10,282 nt of DNA from Candidatus Tectimicrobiota bacterium (GTDB lineage Bacteria; UBA8248; JACPRG01). Both the position numbers and the translations under genes were made by a program. Of the stretch, positions 1-5,838 are shown in pieces; positions within the stretch are counted from its first letter, which is position 1; every line of letters begins with the position of its first letter. The notes under the pieces are model-generated. The model did not search any database and was not told the origin of the DNA. It was given only the letters and a program-made list of their open reading frames with translations. The stretch covers positions 1-10,282 of the forward strand of contig JACPRG010000043.1 of assembly GCA_016190025.1 (NCBI GenBank), given 5' to 3'.

Positions 1-1
1 C

Positions 2-40
2 TCCAAGGTCAAGGACGCCGCCTCTCGGGCCGGCCACTGA
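2..40 (+). CDS. C-terminal end of an upstream gene (partial)
   Basis: The first bases read as twelve codons ending in TGA at 38-40 (SKVKDAASRAGH). Of the three plus-strand frames this one has G or C at nearly every third codon position, as the clear genes of this window do, while the other two frames do not. The body of the gene lies outside the window, so no function can be given. The next gene (73-231) runs on the opposite strand, so the two would converge. The call rests only on codon bias and the stop codon. Confidence 0.35.
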   Translation, partial: SKVKDAASRAGH

Positions 41-72
41 GGCCGTCCGCCCGCAGCGAAGACGCGCGCTCT

Positions 73-231
73 CTACTCCTCCGGCGGCCGGCAGCCCCGA
101 TACGAGGTGTCGGCGCCGTTGAGCCAGGCGCGGACCCCGACGCCCAGGATCGGGCTTTCGTGGAAGTCCCAGAGCTTCAGATTGTATCTCCGGACTCCCC
201 GGACGTGGAAGGGGTCCCTTTCTGCGGTCAC
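73..231 (-). CDS. Small hypothetical protein, 52 aa
   Basis: A 52-codon frame starts with GTG at 231 and ends with TAG at 73. The start is preceded by a very strong ribosome site, GGGGAGGAGG, five bases upstream. About 45 of 52 codons end in G or C, yet the amino acid mix looks like ordinary protein and not the Arg/Pro/Gly-rich product of shadow frames (for example NLKLWDFHESPILGVGVRAW). There is no signal peptide or membrane segment, and the C-terminus is charged (RPPEE). I do not recognise a family. It diverges from the acyl-CoA dehydrogenase gene, and the operator-rich region 310-360 lies between them, so it may share that control. The frame stays open upstream to an ATG at 359, but that longer version would run through the operator repeats and has Arg-rich filler sequence. 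It could also be the surviving tail of a decayed gene. Confidence 0.5.
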   Translation of the reverse strand: MTAERDPFHVRGVRRYNLKLWDFHESPILGVGVRAWLNGADTSYRGCRPPEE

Positions 232-309
232 GCGGGCCTCCTCCCCTGACGCCCGGACTCGCCTTCTCCGCGCACGGTCCGTCCCGCGGCGCAATCCCCC
301 TCCATTCGC

Positions 310-343
310 TTGAGGTCTGTGACCTCTTGAGGTCTGTGACCTC
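310..343. repeat. Perfect 17-bp tandem duplication of a dyad, probable double operator
   Basis: TTGAGGTCTGTGACCTC occurs twice back to back, at 310-326 and 327-343, with no mismatch. Each copy holds a perfect 6-3-6 inverted repeat, GAGGTC-TGT-GACCTC, at 312-326 and 329-343. Dyads of this size are typical binding sites of dimeric repressors or activators. The pair sits just upstream of the FNR-type box at 347-360, in the -50 to -85 region of the predicted dehydrogenase promoter and also upstream of the divergent gene at 73-231. No run of T follows, so a terminator is unlikely. The cognate regulator is not in the window. Confidence 0.6.
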
Positions 344-346
344 CTG

Positions 347-360
347 ATGATCCAGATCAT
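347..360. promoter_or_regulatory. FNR-type box upstream of the acyl-CoA dehydrogenase gene
   Basis: ATGATCCAGATCAT has perfect 6-bp arms and contains TGAT-N4-ATCA, the core of the Crp/Fnr-family FNR site (consensus TTGAT-N4-ATCAA). Its centre, 353.5, lies 33 bp before the centre of a -10-like hexamer CATACT at 384-389. That is the spacing of a class II promoter, with the activator centred near -41.5. The same core recurs upstream of hcrB (5699-5712). Confidence 0.6.
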
Positions 361-383
361 GGACTCCCGGGCTCCCGCGCGGG

Positions 384-389
384 CATACT
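384..389 (+). promoter_or_regulatory. -10 element of the acyl-CoA dehydrogenase promoter
   Basis: CATACT matches four of six bases of TATAAT and sits 23 bp after the end of the FNR-type box. No good -35 hexamer is present, as expected where an activator occupies the -41.5 position. Transcription would start near 395, giving a leader of roughly 130 bases. Confidence 0.4.
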
Positions 390-398
390 CGGGAGGGC

Positions 399-417
399 GC
401 GGAAGGCGTCCTTCCGC
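399..417 (+). promoter_or_regulatory. Leader stem-loop just after the predicted transcription start
   Basis: GCGGAAGGCGTCCTTCCGC is an 8-bp perfect stem with a 3-base loop. It would lie at the extreme 5' end of the dehydrogenase mRNA. It may stabilise the transcript. As DNA it may be a third dyad with the same 3-bp spacer as the operators at 312-343. No T run follows. Confidence 0.35.
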
Positions 418-522
418 CGCGGCTCCCGTCGCGGCCCTGAACCGGGAGGCGGCGGAGCCGACCCGCGGGAGGTTTGCACCCTTGTCCGGGGGAGCCGGAA
501 GGCAGGGCAGGGAGGCTGTGCG

Positions 523-1710
523 ATGGTCGAGTTCTCCTTGACGGAAAAACAAAAGGCCCTGCGGGCCCTGGTGCGGGACTTCGTCGACCGGGAGGTCAAG
601 CCCGTCGCCGCCGAGCGCGACCGGATGAGCGACCCCTCGCGGATCATGCCCTGGGAGGTCATCGAGGGGGCCTCCAGGCTCGGTCTCCGGACGCTCTGCG
701 TCCCGGAAAAGGACGGCGGGGGCGGGGCCGACATCCTGACGACGTGCATCGTGGGCGAGGAATTGGCCGTGGGGGACCTGGGCATCGCGGTCGCCTTCGA
801 CCAGACGTGGAAGTACACCTACATCCTCACCGAGCGCCTCAACCCCGGGCAGCGCAAGAGGTGGCTCAAGCGGTTCCTGGAGGACGACCGGTGCCTTCTG
901 GCCATCGGATTCACCGAGCCCGACTACGGGTCGGACAATTTCATGATCGAGACCGGGCCCAGCCTGGGGATGCGTCTGGACGCCAAGCCGGCCGCGGGCG
1001 GCTGGGTCTTGAACGGGATGAAGCACTTCATCTCCAACGGCGGGACGGCCGGGGTCTACTTCATCGCGGCGCGGACGGACAGGACCGCCGGCATCGACGA
1101 GGGCGTGACGACGTTCATCCTCGACAGGGACACCCCGGGCTTCACCATCGGCCGGACCCACGACAAGCTGGGGCAGCGGCTCGTCCAGAACGCCGAGCTC
1201 ATCTTCCAGGACTGCTTCGTCCCCGACGATCAGCGCATCAGCCCGGTGGGGAAGGGGATCGTCTATCAGAAGGACTTGGCCAAGAAGAGCCACGTCGAGG
1301 CGGCGGCGACGGTTTTGGGGCCGGCCCGGCGGGCGTTCGAGGAAACTTTGGAGTACGCCAGGAACCGGGTGCAGGGCGGAAGGCCCATTGTCCGGCATCA
1401 GGCGGTGGCGATGATGCTCGCGGAGATGGAGATGCTCATCGAGGCCTCGCGCGCCTACATCTGGAGCGCCGCCTGGCGCAACGAGCACCAGGAGCCCTTC
1501 GACCCCAAGCTCGGCATGCTGACGAAGGTCTTCGTCAGCGAGGCGGCCTACAAGGTCTGCACCCTGGCGATGGAGGTCTGGGGTGGCATGGGCTATATGC
1601 GCGACGCGCCCATCGAGAAGTGTCTGCGCGACGCGGCCTCCTTCCTCCACTCGGACGGGACGAACCAGGTCCACCGGATCAAGGCCGCCCAGTCCTTCGC
1701 CCGGGGCTAG
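523..1710 (+). CDS. Acyl-CoA dehydrogenase family flavoprotein with atypical catalytic positions
   Basis: This 395-residue protein has the full length of an acyl-CoA dehydrogenase: an N-terminal helical domain, a central beta domain with the FAD/substrate motif TEPDYGSD (131-138) and KHFISNGG (167-174), and a C-terminal helical domain with the flavin-region motif GGMGY (354-358). ATG at 523 follows AGGGAGG with a 7-base spacer. The family oxidises acyl-CoA at C2-C3 and passes electrons to ETF. Aligned by eye to human MCAD, the usual base Glu of YEGT is Asp378 (HSDGT), and the alternative Glu position of isovaleryl-CoA dehydrogenase is Ser256. Asp93 (AFDQTW) falls in the region lining the acyl pocket. 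Cyclohex-1-ene-1-carboxyl-CoA dehydrogenases are known to use a pocket Asp (D91) after losing the Glu, so an alicyclic or aromatic-derived acyl-CoA is a reasonable but unproven substrate. The FNR-type promoter shared with hcr supports a role in the same anaerobic metabolism. Family assignment is secure; substrate is not. Confidence 0.93.
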   Translation: MVEFSLTEKQKALRALVRDFVDREVKPVAAERDRMSDPSRIMPWEVIEGASRLGLRTLCVPEKDGGGGADILTTCIVGEELAVGDLGIAVAFDQTWKYTYILTERLNPGQRKRWLKRFLEDDRCLLAIGFTEPDYGSDNFMIETGPSLGMRLDAKPAAGGWVLNGMKHFISNGGTAGVYFIAARTDRTAGIDEGVTTFILDRDTPGFTIGRTHDKLGQRLVQNAELIFQDCFVPDDQRISPVGKGIVYQKDLAKKSHVEAAATVLGPARRAFEETLEYARNRVQGGRPIVRHQAVAMMLAEMEMLIEASRAYIWSAAWRNEHQEPFDPKLGMLTKVFVSEAAYKVCTLAMEVWGGMGYMRDAPIEKCLRDAASFLHSDGTNQVHRIKAAQSFARG

Positions 1711-1712
1711 GA

Positions 1713-1732
1713 CCCTCCGCCTTCGCGGAGGG
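1713..1732. terminator. Hairpin between convergent genes, probable bidirectional terminator
   Basis: CCCTCCGC (1713-1720), loop CTTC, GCGGAGGG (1725-1732) form an 8-bp perfect GC-rich stem three bases after the dehydrogenase stop codon. It lies 25 bases beyond the stop of hcrA on the other strand. There is no T run on either side, so it may terminate imperfectly or simply separate the convergent transcripts. Confidence 0.5.
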
Positions 1733-1757
1733 CAGTCTTGGGCCGGGATCGCGGCGC

Positions 1758-4064
1758 TTAAGGCCCGGCGTGCCGCTTTCGCCGCTGCGCCTCGAGGGCG
1801 CGGAGGATCTTCTCGGAGGTGATGGGCAGGTCGGCGATCCGGACGCCGACGGCGTCCGCGACGGCGCTGGCGACGGCGGGAGCGGTGGGCAGCATCGATC
1901 CCTCGCTCATCCCCTTGGCCCCGAACGGGCCGAGGGGGTCGAGGGCCTCCACGAGGGTGACCTCGATGGGGGGGACGCTTTCCGCCCGGGGGACGTGGTA
2001 GTCGAGGAAGGAGTTGTTCAGCGTCTTCCCTTCCACCCGGACGAACTCTTCCGAGAGGGCCCACCCCAGCCCCATGACGATGGAGCCCTCCATCTGCCCT
2101 TTCACGGCCAGGGGGTTGAGGGCGCGGCCGCAGTCGATGGCGGCGGTCATCCGAAGGACCTTCACCCGGCCCGTTCTCACGTCCACCTCCACCTCGGCCG
2201 CCTGAGCCCCGAAGCTGTACGCCCCGCTGATGTTCCCCGCCCCGGTCTCGGGGTTGAGCTTTTCCACGTCGGGCGCGTAGGTGCCCCGGCCCAGCAGGTT
2301 GCCGCCCCCGTCCGCCTTCATGACGGCCGTCACGGCCTCCGCGACGGTCATGGCGAGGCCGGGCTTGCCGGCCACGGAGATCCTCCCCCCGCTCACCCGC
2401 AGGTCGTCCGGGTGGACCTCCAGCAGGCCCGCCGTCTTTTCCAGGAGCTGGCGCTTGGCGTCGGCCGCGGCCCGCTTGACGGCGTTTCCGGCCACGAAGG
2501 TCACGCGGCTGGCGAAGGCCCCTTCGTCCACGGGGGCGAGCCCCGAGTCGGCCGAGGTGACGCGGACGTCTTCCAGCCGCACCCCCAACTCCTCCGCGGC
2601 GATCTGCGCCAGGGCGGTGTCCGACCCCTGCCCGATGTCGGGCGCCCCGGTGATGAGCCCCACCGAGCCGTCCTCCAGGAGGCGGACGTAGGCGCCGGAG
2701 GTGTCGTGGACGTACCGGCTGCCCGAGTAGTAGCCGCCCGTGGCCAGGCCCACGCCCCGGCCGAAGGGCAGCTTTCCCCTCTTCTCCTTCCAGCCGATCC
2801 GCTCGGCGGCCTCCCGGATGCACTCGGAGAGGCCGCAGCTCGTCACCTTCCACCCGTGGGGGGTGACCTCGTCGGGTTGCCTGGCGTTGCGCAGGCGGAT
2901 CTCCACCGGGTCCAGCCCCAGGTCCGCCGCCAGGAGGTCCATCTGGCTCTCGTCGGCGAAGCGGGCCTGGAGGTTACCGAATCCGCGGAAAGCCCCGCCC
3001 ACGGGGTTGTTGGTGTAGACCAGGTATCCCTTGTAGCGGAAGTGGGGGACGCGGTAGATCAGGCTGAGCTGGGCGCCGGCGCGGCCGATGATCAACACGC
3101 CGTGGCTGTTGTAGGCGCCGCCGTCCGCCACGTTGACGCACGCCTTGGCCACCAGCGCGCCGTCCCGCTTGACCCCCGTCTTGAGGGTGAGGGTCATGGG
3201 GTGGCGCTGCCGCGTGGCGTAGAACTCCTCCTCCCGGTCGTGGACGATCTTGACAGGCCGCCCCGTCCGCATCGAGAGGAAGGCGGCGGCGAAATCCAGG
3301 GAGAGCATCTGGTGCTTGCCCCCGAACCCCCCGCCCAGGTGGGGCTTGATCACGCGGATGTCGCCCTCCCGCAGGCCGAGCGTCCGGGCGAGATTTTTGG
3401 TCATGGCGTAGGGGCTCTGGGTGGTGGACCAGAGGGTCAGCCTTCCCGAGGGCTCGAAGGAGGCCAGGGCCGCGTGGGTTTCCAGGGTGGCGTGGGCCTG
3501 GCCGTGGGTGGAAAAGACGTCCTCCCGGACGTGGTCCGCCTCGGCGAACCCCGCTTCCACGTCCCCGACCGTCCAGTTCACCTCCATCCCCACGTTGCGA
3601 TCCACGTCGTGGACCTTCGGGGCCCCTTTCTGCATGGCCTCGAAGGGGTCGAAGACCGCCGGGAGCTCTTCGTAATCCACCCGGATCAGGTCCAGGGCCT
3701 CCCGGGCGGTCTCCTCGTCCACGGCCGCCGCGGCCGCGACCTCGTCCCCCACGTACCGCGCCTTCTCGACCGCCAGGGCCTCTTCGTCCAGGGTAGAGGG
3801 ACGGGTGGAGAGGATCCCGTACTTCACCCCCGGGGTGTCCCGGCCGCAGACGACGGCCTTGACGCCCGGAAGCCGGCGCGCCTGTTCCATGTCCACGTTC
3901 AGGATGCGCGCGTGGGGCAGGGGGCTCCGGAGGATCTTTCCGTGAAGCATGCGCGGCAGTTTCAGGTCCGCCACGTAGTCGGCTGACCCGGTCGCCTTGG
4001 CGACGGCGTCCAGGCGCGGAAGACTCTTGCCGACGACGCGCAGCCCTTTGTCCTCAGCCGCCAC
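1758..4064 (-). CDS. hcrA: 4-hydroxybenzoyl-CoA reductase, large molybdopterin subunit
   Basis: This is the 768-residue catalytic subunit of a xanthine oxidase-family enzyme, close in length to Thauera HcrA. It binds the molybdenum cofactor and would remove the para-hydroxyl group from 4-hydroxybenzoyl-CoA to give benzoyl-CoA, using electrons delivered through HcrC and HcrB. Visible motifs are GGGFGGK (244-250), GAFRGFG (357-363) and GQGSDT (478-483), which contact molybdopterin in the family, and GAKGMSEGS, whose Glu721 is the conserved active-site Glu. The usual GxGEPP form of that last motif is changed here to GMSEGS. The start is GTG at 4064, preceded by AAAGGAG with an 8-base spacer. It overlaps hcrC by 11 bases and is the last gene of the operon. 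Assignment to 4-hydroxybenzoyl-CoA reductase and not another molybdenum hydroxylase rests mainly on the HcrB insert. Another aromatic or purine hydroxylase remains a less likely alternative. Confidence 0.85.
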   Translation of the reverse strand: MAAEDKGLRVVGKSLPRLDAVAKATGSADYVADLKLPRMLHGKILRSPLPHARILNVDMEQARRLPGVKAVVCGRDTPGVKYGILSTRPSTLDEEALAVEKARYVGDEVAAAAAVDEETAREALDLIRVDYEELPAVFDPFEAMQKGAPKVHDVDRNVGMEVNWTVGDVEAGFAEADHVREDVFSTHGQAHATLETHAALASFEPSGRLTLWSTTQSPYAMTKNLARTLGLREGDIRVIKPHLGGGFGGKHQMLSLDFAAAFLSMRTGRPVKIVHDREEEFYATRQRHPMTLTLKTGVKRDGALVAKACVNVADGGAYNSHGVLIIGRAGAQLSLIYRVPHFRYKGYLVYTNNPVGGAFRGFGNLQARFADESQMDLLAADLGLDPVEIRLRNARQPDEVTPHGWKVTSCGLSECIREAAERIGWKEKRGKLPFGRGVGLATGGYYSGSRYVHDTSGAYVRLLEDGSVGLITGAPDIGQGSDTALAQIAAEELGVRLEDVRVTSADSGLAPVDEGAFASRVTFVAGNAVKRAAADAKRQLLEKTAGLLEVHPDDLRVSGGRISVAGKPGLAMTVAEAVTAVMKADGGGNLLGRGTYAPDVEKLNPETGAGNISGAYSFGAQAAEVEVDVRTGRVKVLRMTAAIDCGRALNPLAVKGQMEGSIVMGLGWALSEEFVRVEGKTLNNSFLDYHVPRAESVPPIEVTLVEALDPLGPFGAKGMSEGSMLPTAPAVASAVADAVGVRIADLPITSEKILRALEAQRRKRHAGP

Positions 4065-4605
4065 GGGACGAACTCCTTTGGCCCTTGCGTTCGGCCGCGG
4101 CCAGGACGGCCTGAACCATCCGGACGTAACCCGTGCAGCGGCAGAGGTTCCCGGAGAGGGCCCGCTTGACCTCCTCCTCCGTGGGCCTGGGGACGCTCCG
4201 CAGCAGCCCCTCGGCGGAGAGGATGGCGCCGGGCGTGCAGAAGCCGCACTGGATGGCCCCGTGGCGGATGAAGGCCTCCTGGACCGAGGAGAGGACGCCG
4301 CCCTGGGCGAGGCCCTCGATGGTCGTCACCGACCGGCCCTCCACCGTCACCGCCAGCGTCAGGCAGGCCAGGTGAGGCTCGCCGTCCACCAGGACCGTGC
4401 AGGCCCCGCAGGCGCCCTCGTCGCACCCCTCTTTGGTGCCGGTCAGCTCCAGGTCCTCGCGCAGGACTTGCAGGAGCGTGCGGCGGGGCTCGACCTCGAG
4501 GGTCTCCGCCTGGCTGTTCACGCTCATGGAGATCCGCTGGCGCGGGACGGGGGCGTCCGCCTTTCCCTCGATTCCCCCCGGCGTCGTCCTCTCAGTCGTG
4601 GCCAA
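4054..4605 (-). CDS. hcrC: 4-hydroxybenzoyl-CoA reductase, small [2Fe-2S] subunit
   Basis: This 183-residue protein has the two-domain layout of the small subunit of molybdenum hydroxylases. The plant-ferredoxin-type cluster is held by C61, C66, C69 and C81 (CDEGACGAC motif), and the second cluster by C120, C123, C155 and C157 (CGFC and CRC). It relays electrons between the molybdenum site of HcrA and the flavin/iron-sulfur subunit HcrB. The frame begins with TTG at 4605, inside the end of hcrB with a 14-base overlap and AAAGGTG seven bases upstream. This gives an N-terminal extension of about 20 residues relative to the usual family start, with no visible motif. An internal ATG at 4527 would give 157 residues, nearer the family length, but it has a poor ribosome site and would cut into the first beta strand. 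The start is therefore uncertain, while the family is clear. Confidence 0.88.
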   Translation of the reverse strand: MATTERTTPGGIEGKADAPVPRQRISMSVNSQAETLEVEPRRTLLQVLREDLELTGTKEGCDEGACGACTVLVDGEPHLACLTLAVTVEGRSVTTIEGLAQGGVLSSVQEAFIRHGAIQCGFCTPGAILSAEGLLRSVPRPTEEEVKRALSGNLCRCTGYVRMVQAVLAAAERKGQRSSSRGG

Positions 4606-5617
4606 GGCCGTTCACCTTTGCGCCGGCGCGCTCCAGGGCCATTCGGATGGCGCGCTCCACCATCACCTCCGTGATCCGTTTCTTGAACCCCACGGCGCCC
4701 CGGTAGCCGAAGGCGGGGCGGGTCTCCCGCGCGGCGGCCCGGGCGGCCCGGCGAACCCGCTCCGCTTCGATGGGCCCTTCCATGAGGATGGATTCGCACT
4801 CCGCTCCCCGCAGGGGCCGGGACTCCACCGCCCCCAGCCGGACCCGCGCCCACCGCACACCCGTGCGCTCCTCGTCGAGCCCCAGGGCCGCGGCGACGCC
4901 CACGACGGCGAACTCGACGTCGGTGGGATGGCTGTACTTGAGATACGCCCCTCCCCACGGGCCCTCGAGGCGGGACAGAAAGATGTCGCTCAGGATCTCC
5001 CCCGGCTGGAGGGCGTGGGGCTGAAGGCCGTCCCCGGTGTAGAGGTCCTCCAGCAACAGCCGCCTCGTCCCGCGGGCGCTCGTCAGCCGGACCCGCGCCC
5101 CCAGGGCCAGCAGGGCGGGGACGGTGTCGGCCGAGAAGAGGGCGTAGCAGCGCTTGCCCCCGCTCACGGCCGAGCAGCTCGCCCCCCCCTCCCGGAAGCA
5201 CTGGAGGTGGCAGTGCCGGAGCAGCCAGGATTGGTTGAAGTACCAGCACTTGGCGTCCAGGCAGATGTTCCCTCCCAGCGTGGCCATGTGACGCACCTGA
5301 CGGGACGCCACGCGCCCCGCCGCCTCGGCCAGGGGCAGAAACCGCCGGCGGATCTCCGGGTTTGTCTCCACCTCCTGGAGGGTCATGCCCGGGCCGATGC
5401 GCCAGGTCTCGCCTCCTTCCTTCCGGACGCCCTGCAGAGAGGCGATCTGTTTGGTGGCCACGACCACGGTGGGCCGGACCGCCCGCTGTTTCATCAGGAC
5501 GAGGAGGTCGGTCCCGCCGGCCATCACCCGGGCGTGGGGTCCGTGCTCGAGCAGGAGCTCGCACGCCTCCTGCACGGTCTCGGGAGGGTAGAATCGGAAG
5601 GGAGGAAGGCTCGCCAT
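4592..5617 (-). CDS. hcrB: 4-hydroxybenzoyl-CoA reductase, FAD and [4Fe-4S] subunit
   Basis: This 341-residue medium subunit of the CoxM/FAD-binding type has the flavin motifs AGGTD (33-37) and LGGNICLD (114-121). Directly after the second motif lies a cysteine-rich insert of about 40 residues that ordinary xanthine dehydrogenase-family subunits lack. Its cysteines C124, C140, C148 and C157 are spaced 16, 8 and 9 residues. As I recall it, that is the spacing of the four ligands of the extra [4Fe-4S] cluster in Thauera aromatica HcrB, and the local sequence (CLDAKCWYFNQ, GGKRCYALFS) also resembles it. In the known enzyme this cluster takes electrons from ferredoxin and drives the reaction in the reductive direction. 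ATG at 5617 is chosen because GGTGGAG lies six bases upstream; the frame extends five codons further to a TTG without a ribosome site. It is the first gene of the operon and lies 88 bases from an FNR-type box. Confidence 0.9.
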   Translation of the reverse strand: MASLPPFRFYPPETVQEACELLLEHGPHARVMAGGTDLLVLMKQRAVRPTVVVATKQIASLQGVRKEGGETWRIGPGMTLQEVETNPEIRRRFLPLAEAAGRVASRQVRHMATLGGNICLDAKCWYFNQSWLLRHCHLQCFREGGASCSAVSGGKRCYALFSADTVPALLALGARVRLTSARGTRRLLLEDLYTGDGLQPHALQPGEILSDIFLSRLEGPWGGAYLKYSHPTDVEFAVVGVAAALGLDEERTGVRWARVRLGAVESRPLRGAECESILMEGPIEAERVRRAARAAARETRPAFGYRGAVGFKKRITEVMVERAIRMALERAGAKVNGLGHD

Positions 5618-5698
5618 CTCGCGCTCCACCAAAGGGGGCGGCCTGACGTGCTCCGCCTCTAAGTCCCTTTAGTCTCGGCCCCAGGGGCGCGATTCTCT

Positions 5699-5712
5699 AT
5701 GATCTAGATCAG
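5699..5712. promoter_or_regulatory. FNR-type box upstream of the hcr operon
   Basis: ATGATCTAGATCAG contains the perfect 12-bp palindrome TGATCTAGATCA (5700-5711) and the FNR core TGAT-N4-ATCA. It matches the box at 347-360 at 12 of 14 positions. On the minus strand a weak -10-like hexamer GAGACT (5676-5671) lies 32 bp downstream of the box centre, again the class II distance. An A/T-rich stretch (5713-5720) flanks the box upstream, where an UP-like element could act. Established parallel: the FNR-type regulator AadR controls anaerobic 4-hydroxybenzoate degradation in Rhodopseudomonas palustris. Confidence 0.65.
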
Positions 5713-5838
5713 ATTTTTTGTGTCGGCCGCGGGATTGGGCGCGCCCGGGAGGGTCGCTGGAGGGGGAGGGGCGGATTTCGCCGGAGGGCCTTTTTGTGAG
5801 GGCCGGCACCTTGGCCGGATGCCGCGCGGCGACAGGAT

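Noticed and set aside
232..2853. Long minus-strand open frame antisense to the dehydrogenase, ending in the 52-residue gene
   Set aside because: Upstream of 231 the product is Arg/Gly/Pro-rich and crosses the operator repeats; only the last 52 codons look like protein.
474..3986. 1170-codon plus-strand open frame across the dehydrogenase and antisense to hcrA
   Set aside because: Its product is Gly/Arg/Pro/His-rich shadow sequence. The overlapping genes in other frames have clear family motifs, and long stop-free antisense frames are expected at this GC content.
5770..5818. Short inverted repeats after hpnA as a terminator (CCGGC/GCCGG, GGCG/CGCC)
   Set aside because: Stems are only 4-5 bp and no T run follows on the minus strand; the TTTTT at 5791-5795 is on the wrong strand for hpnA.
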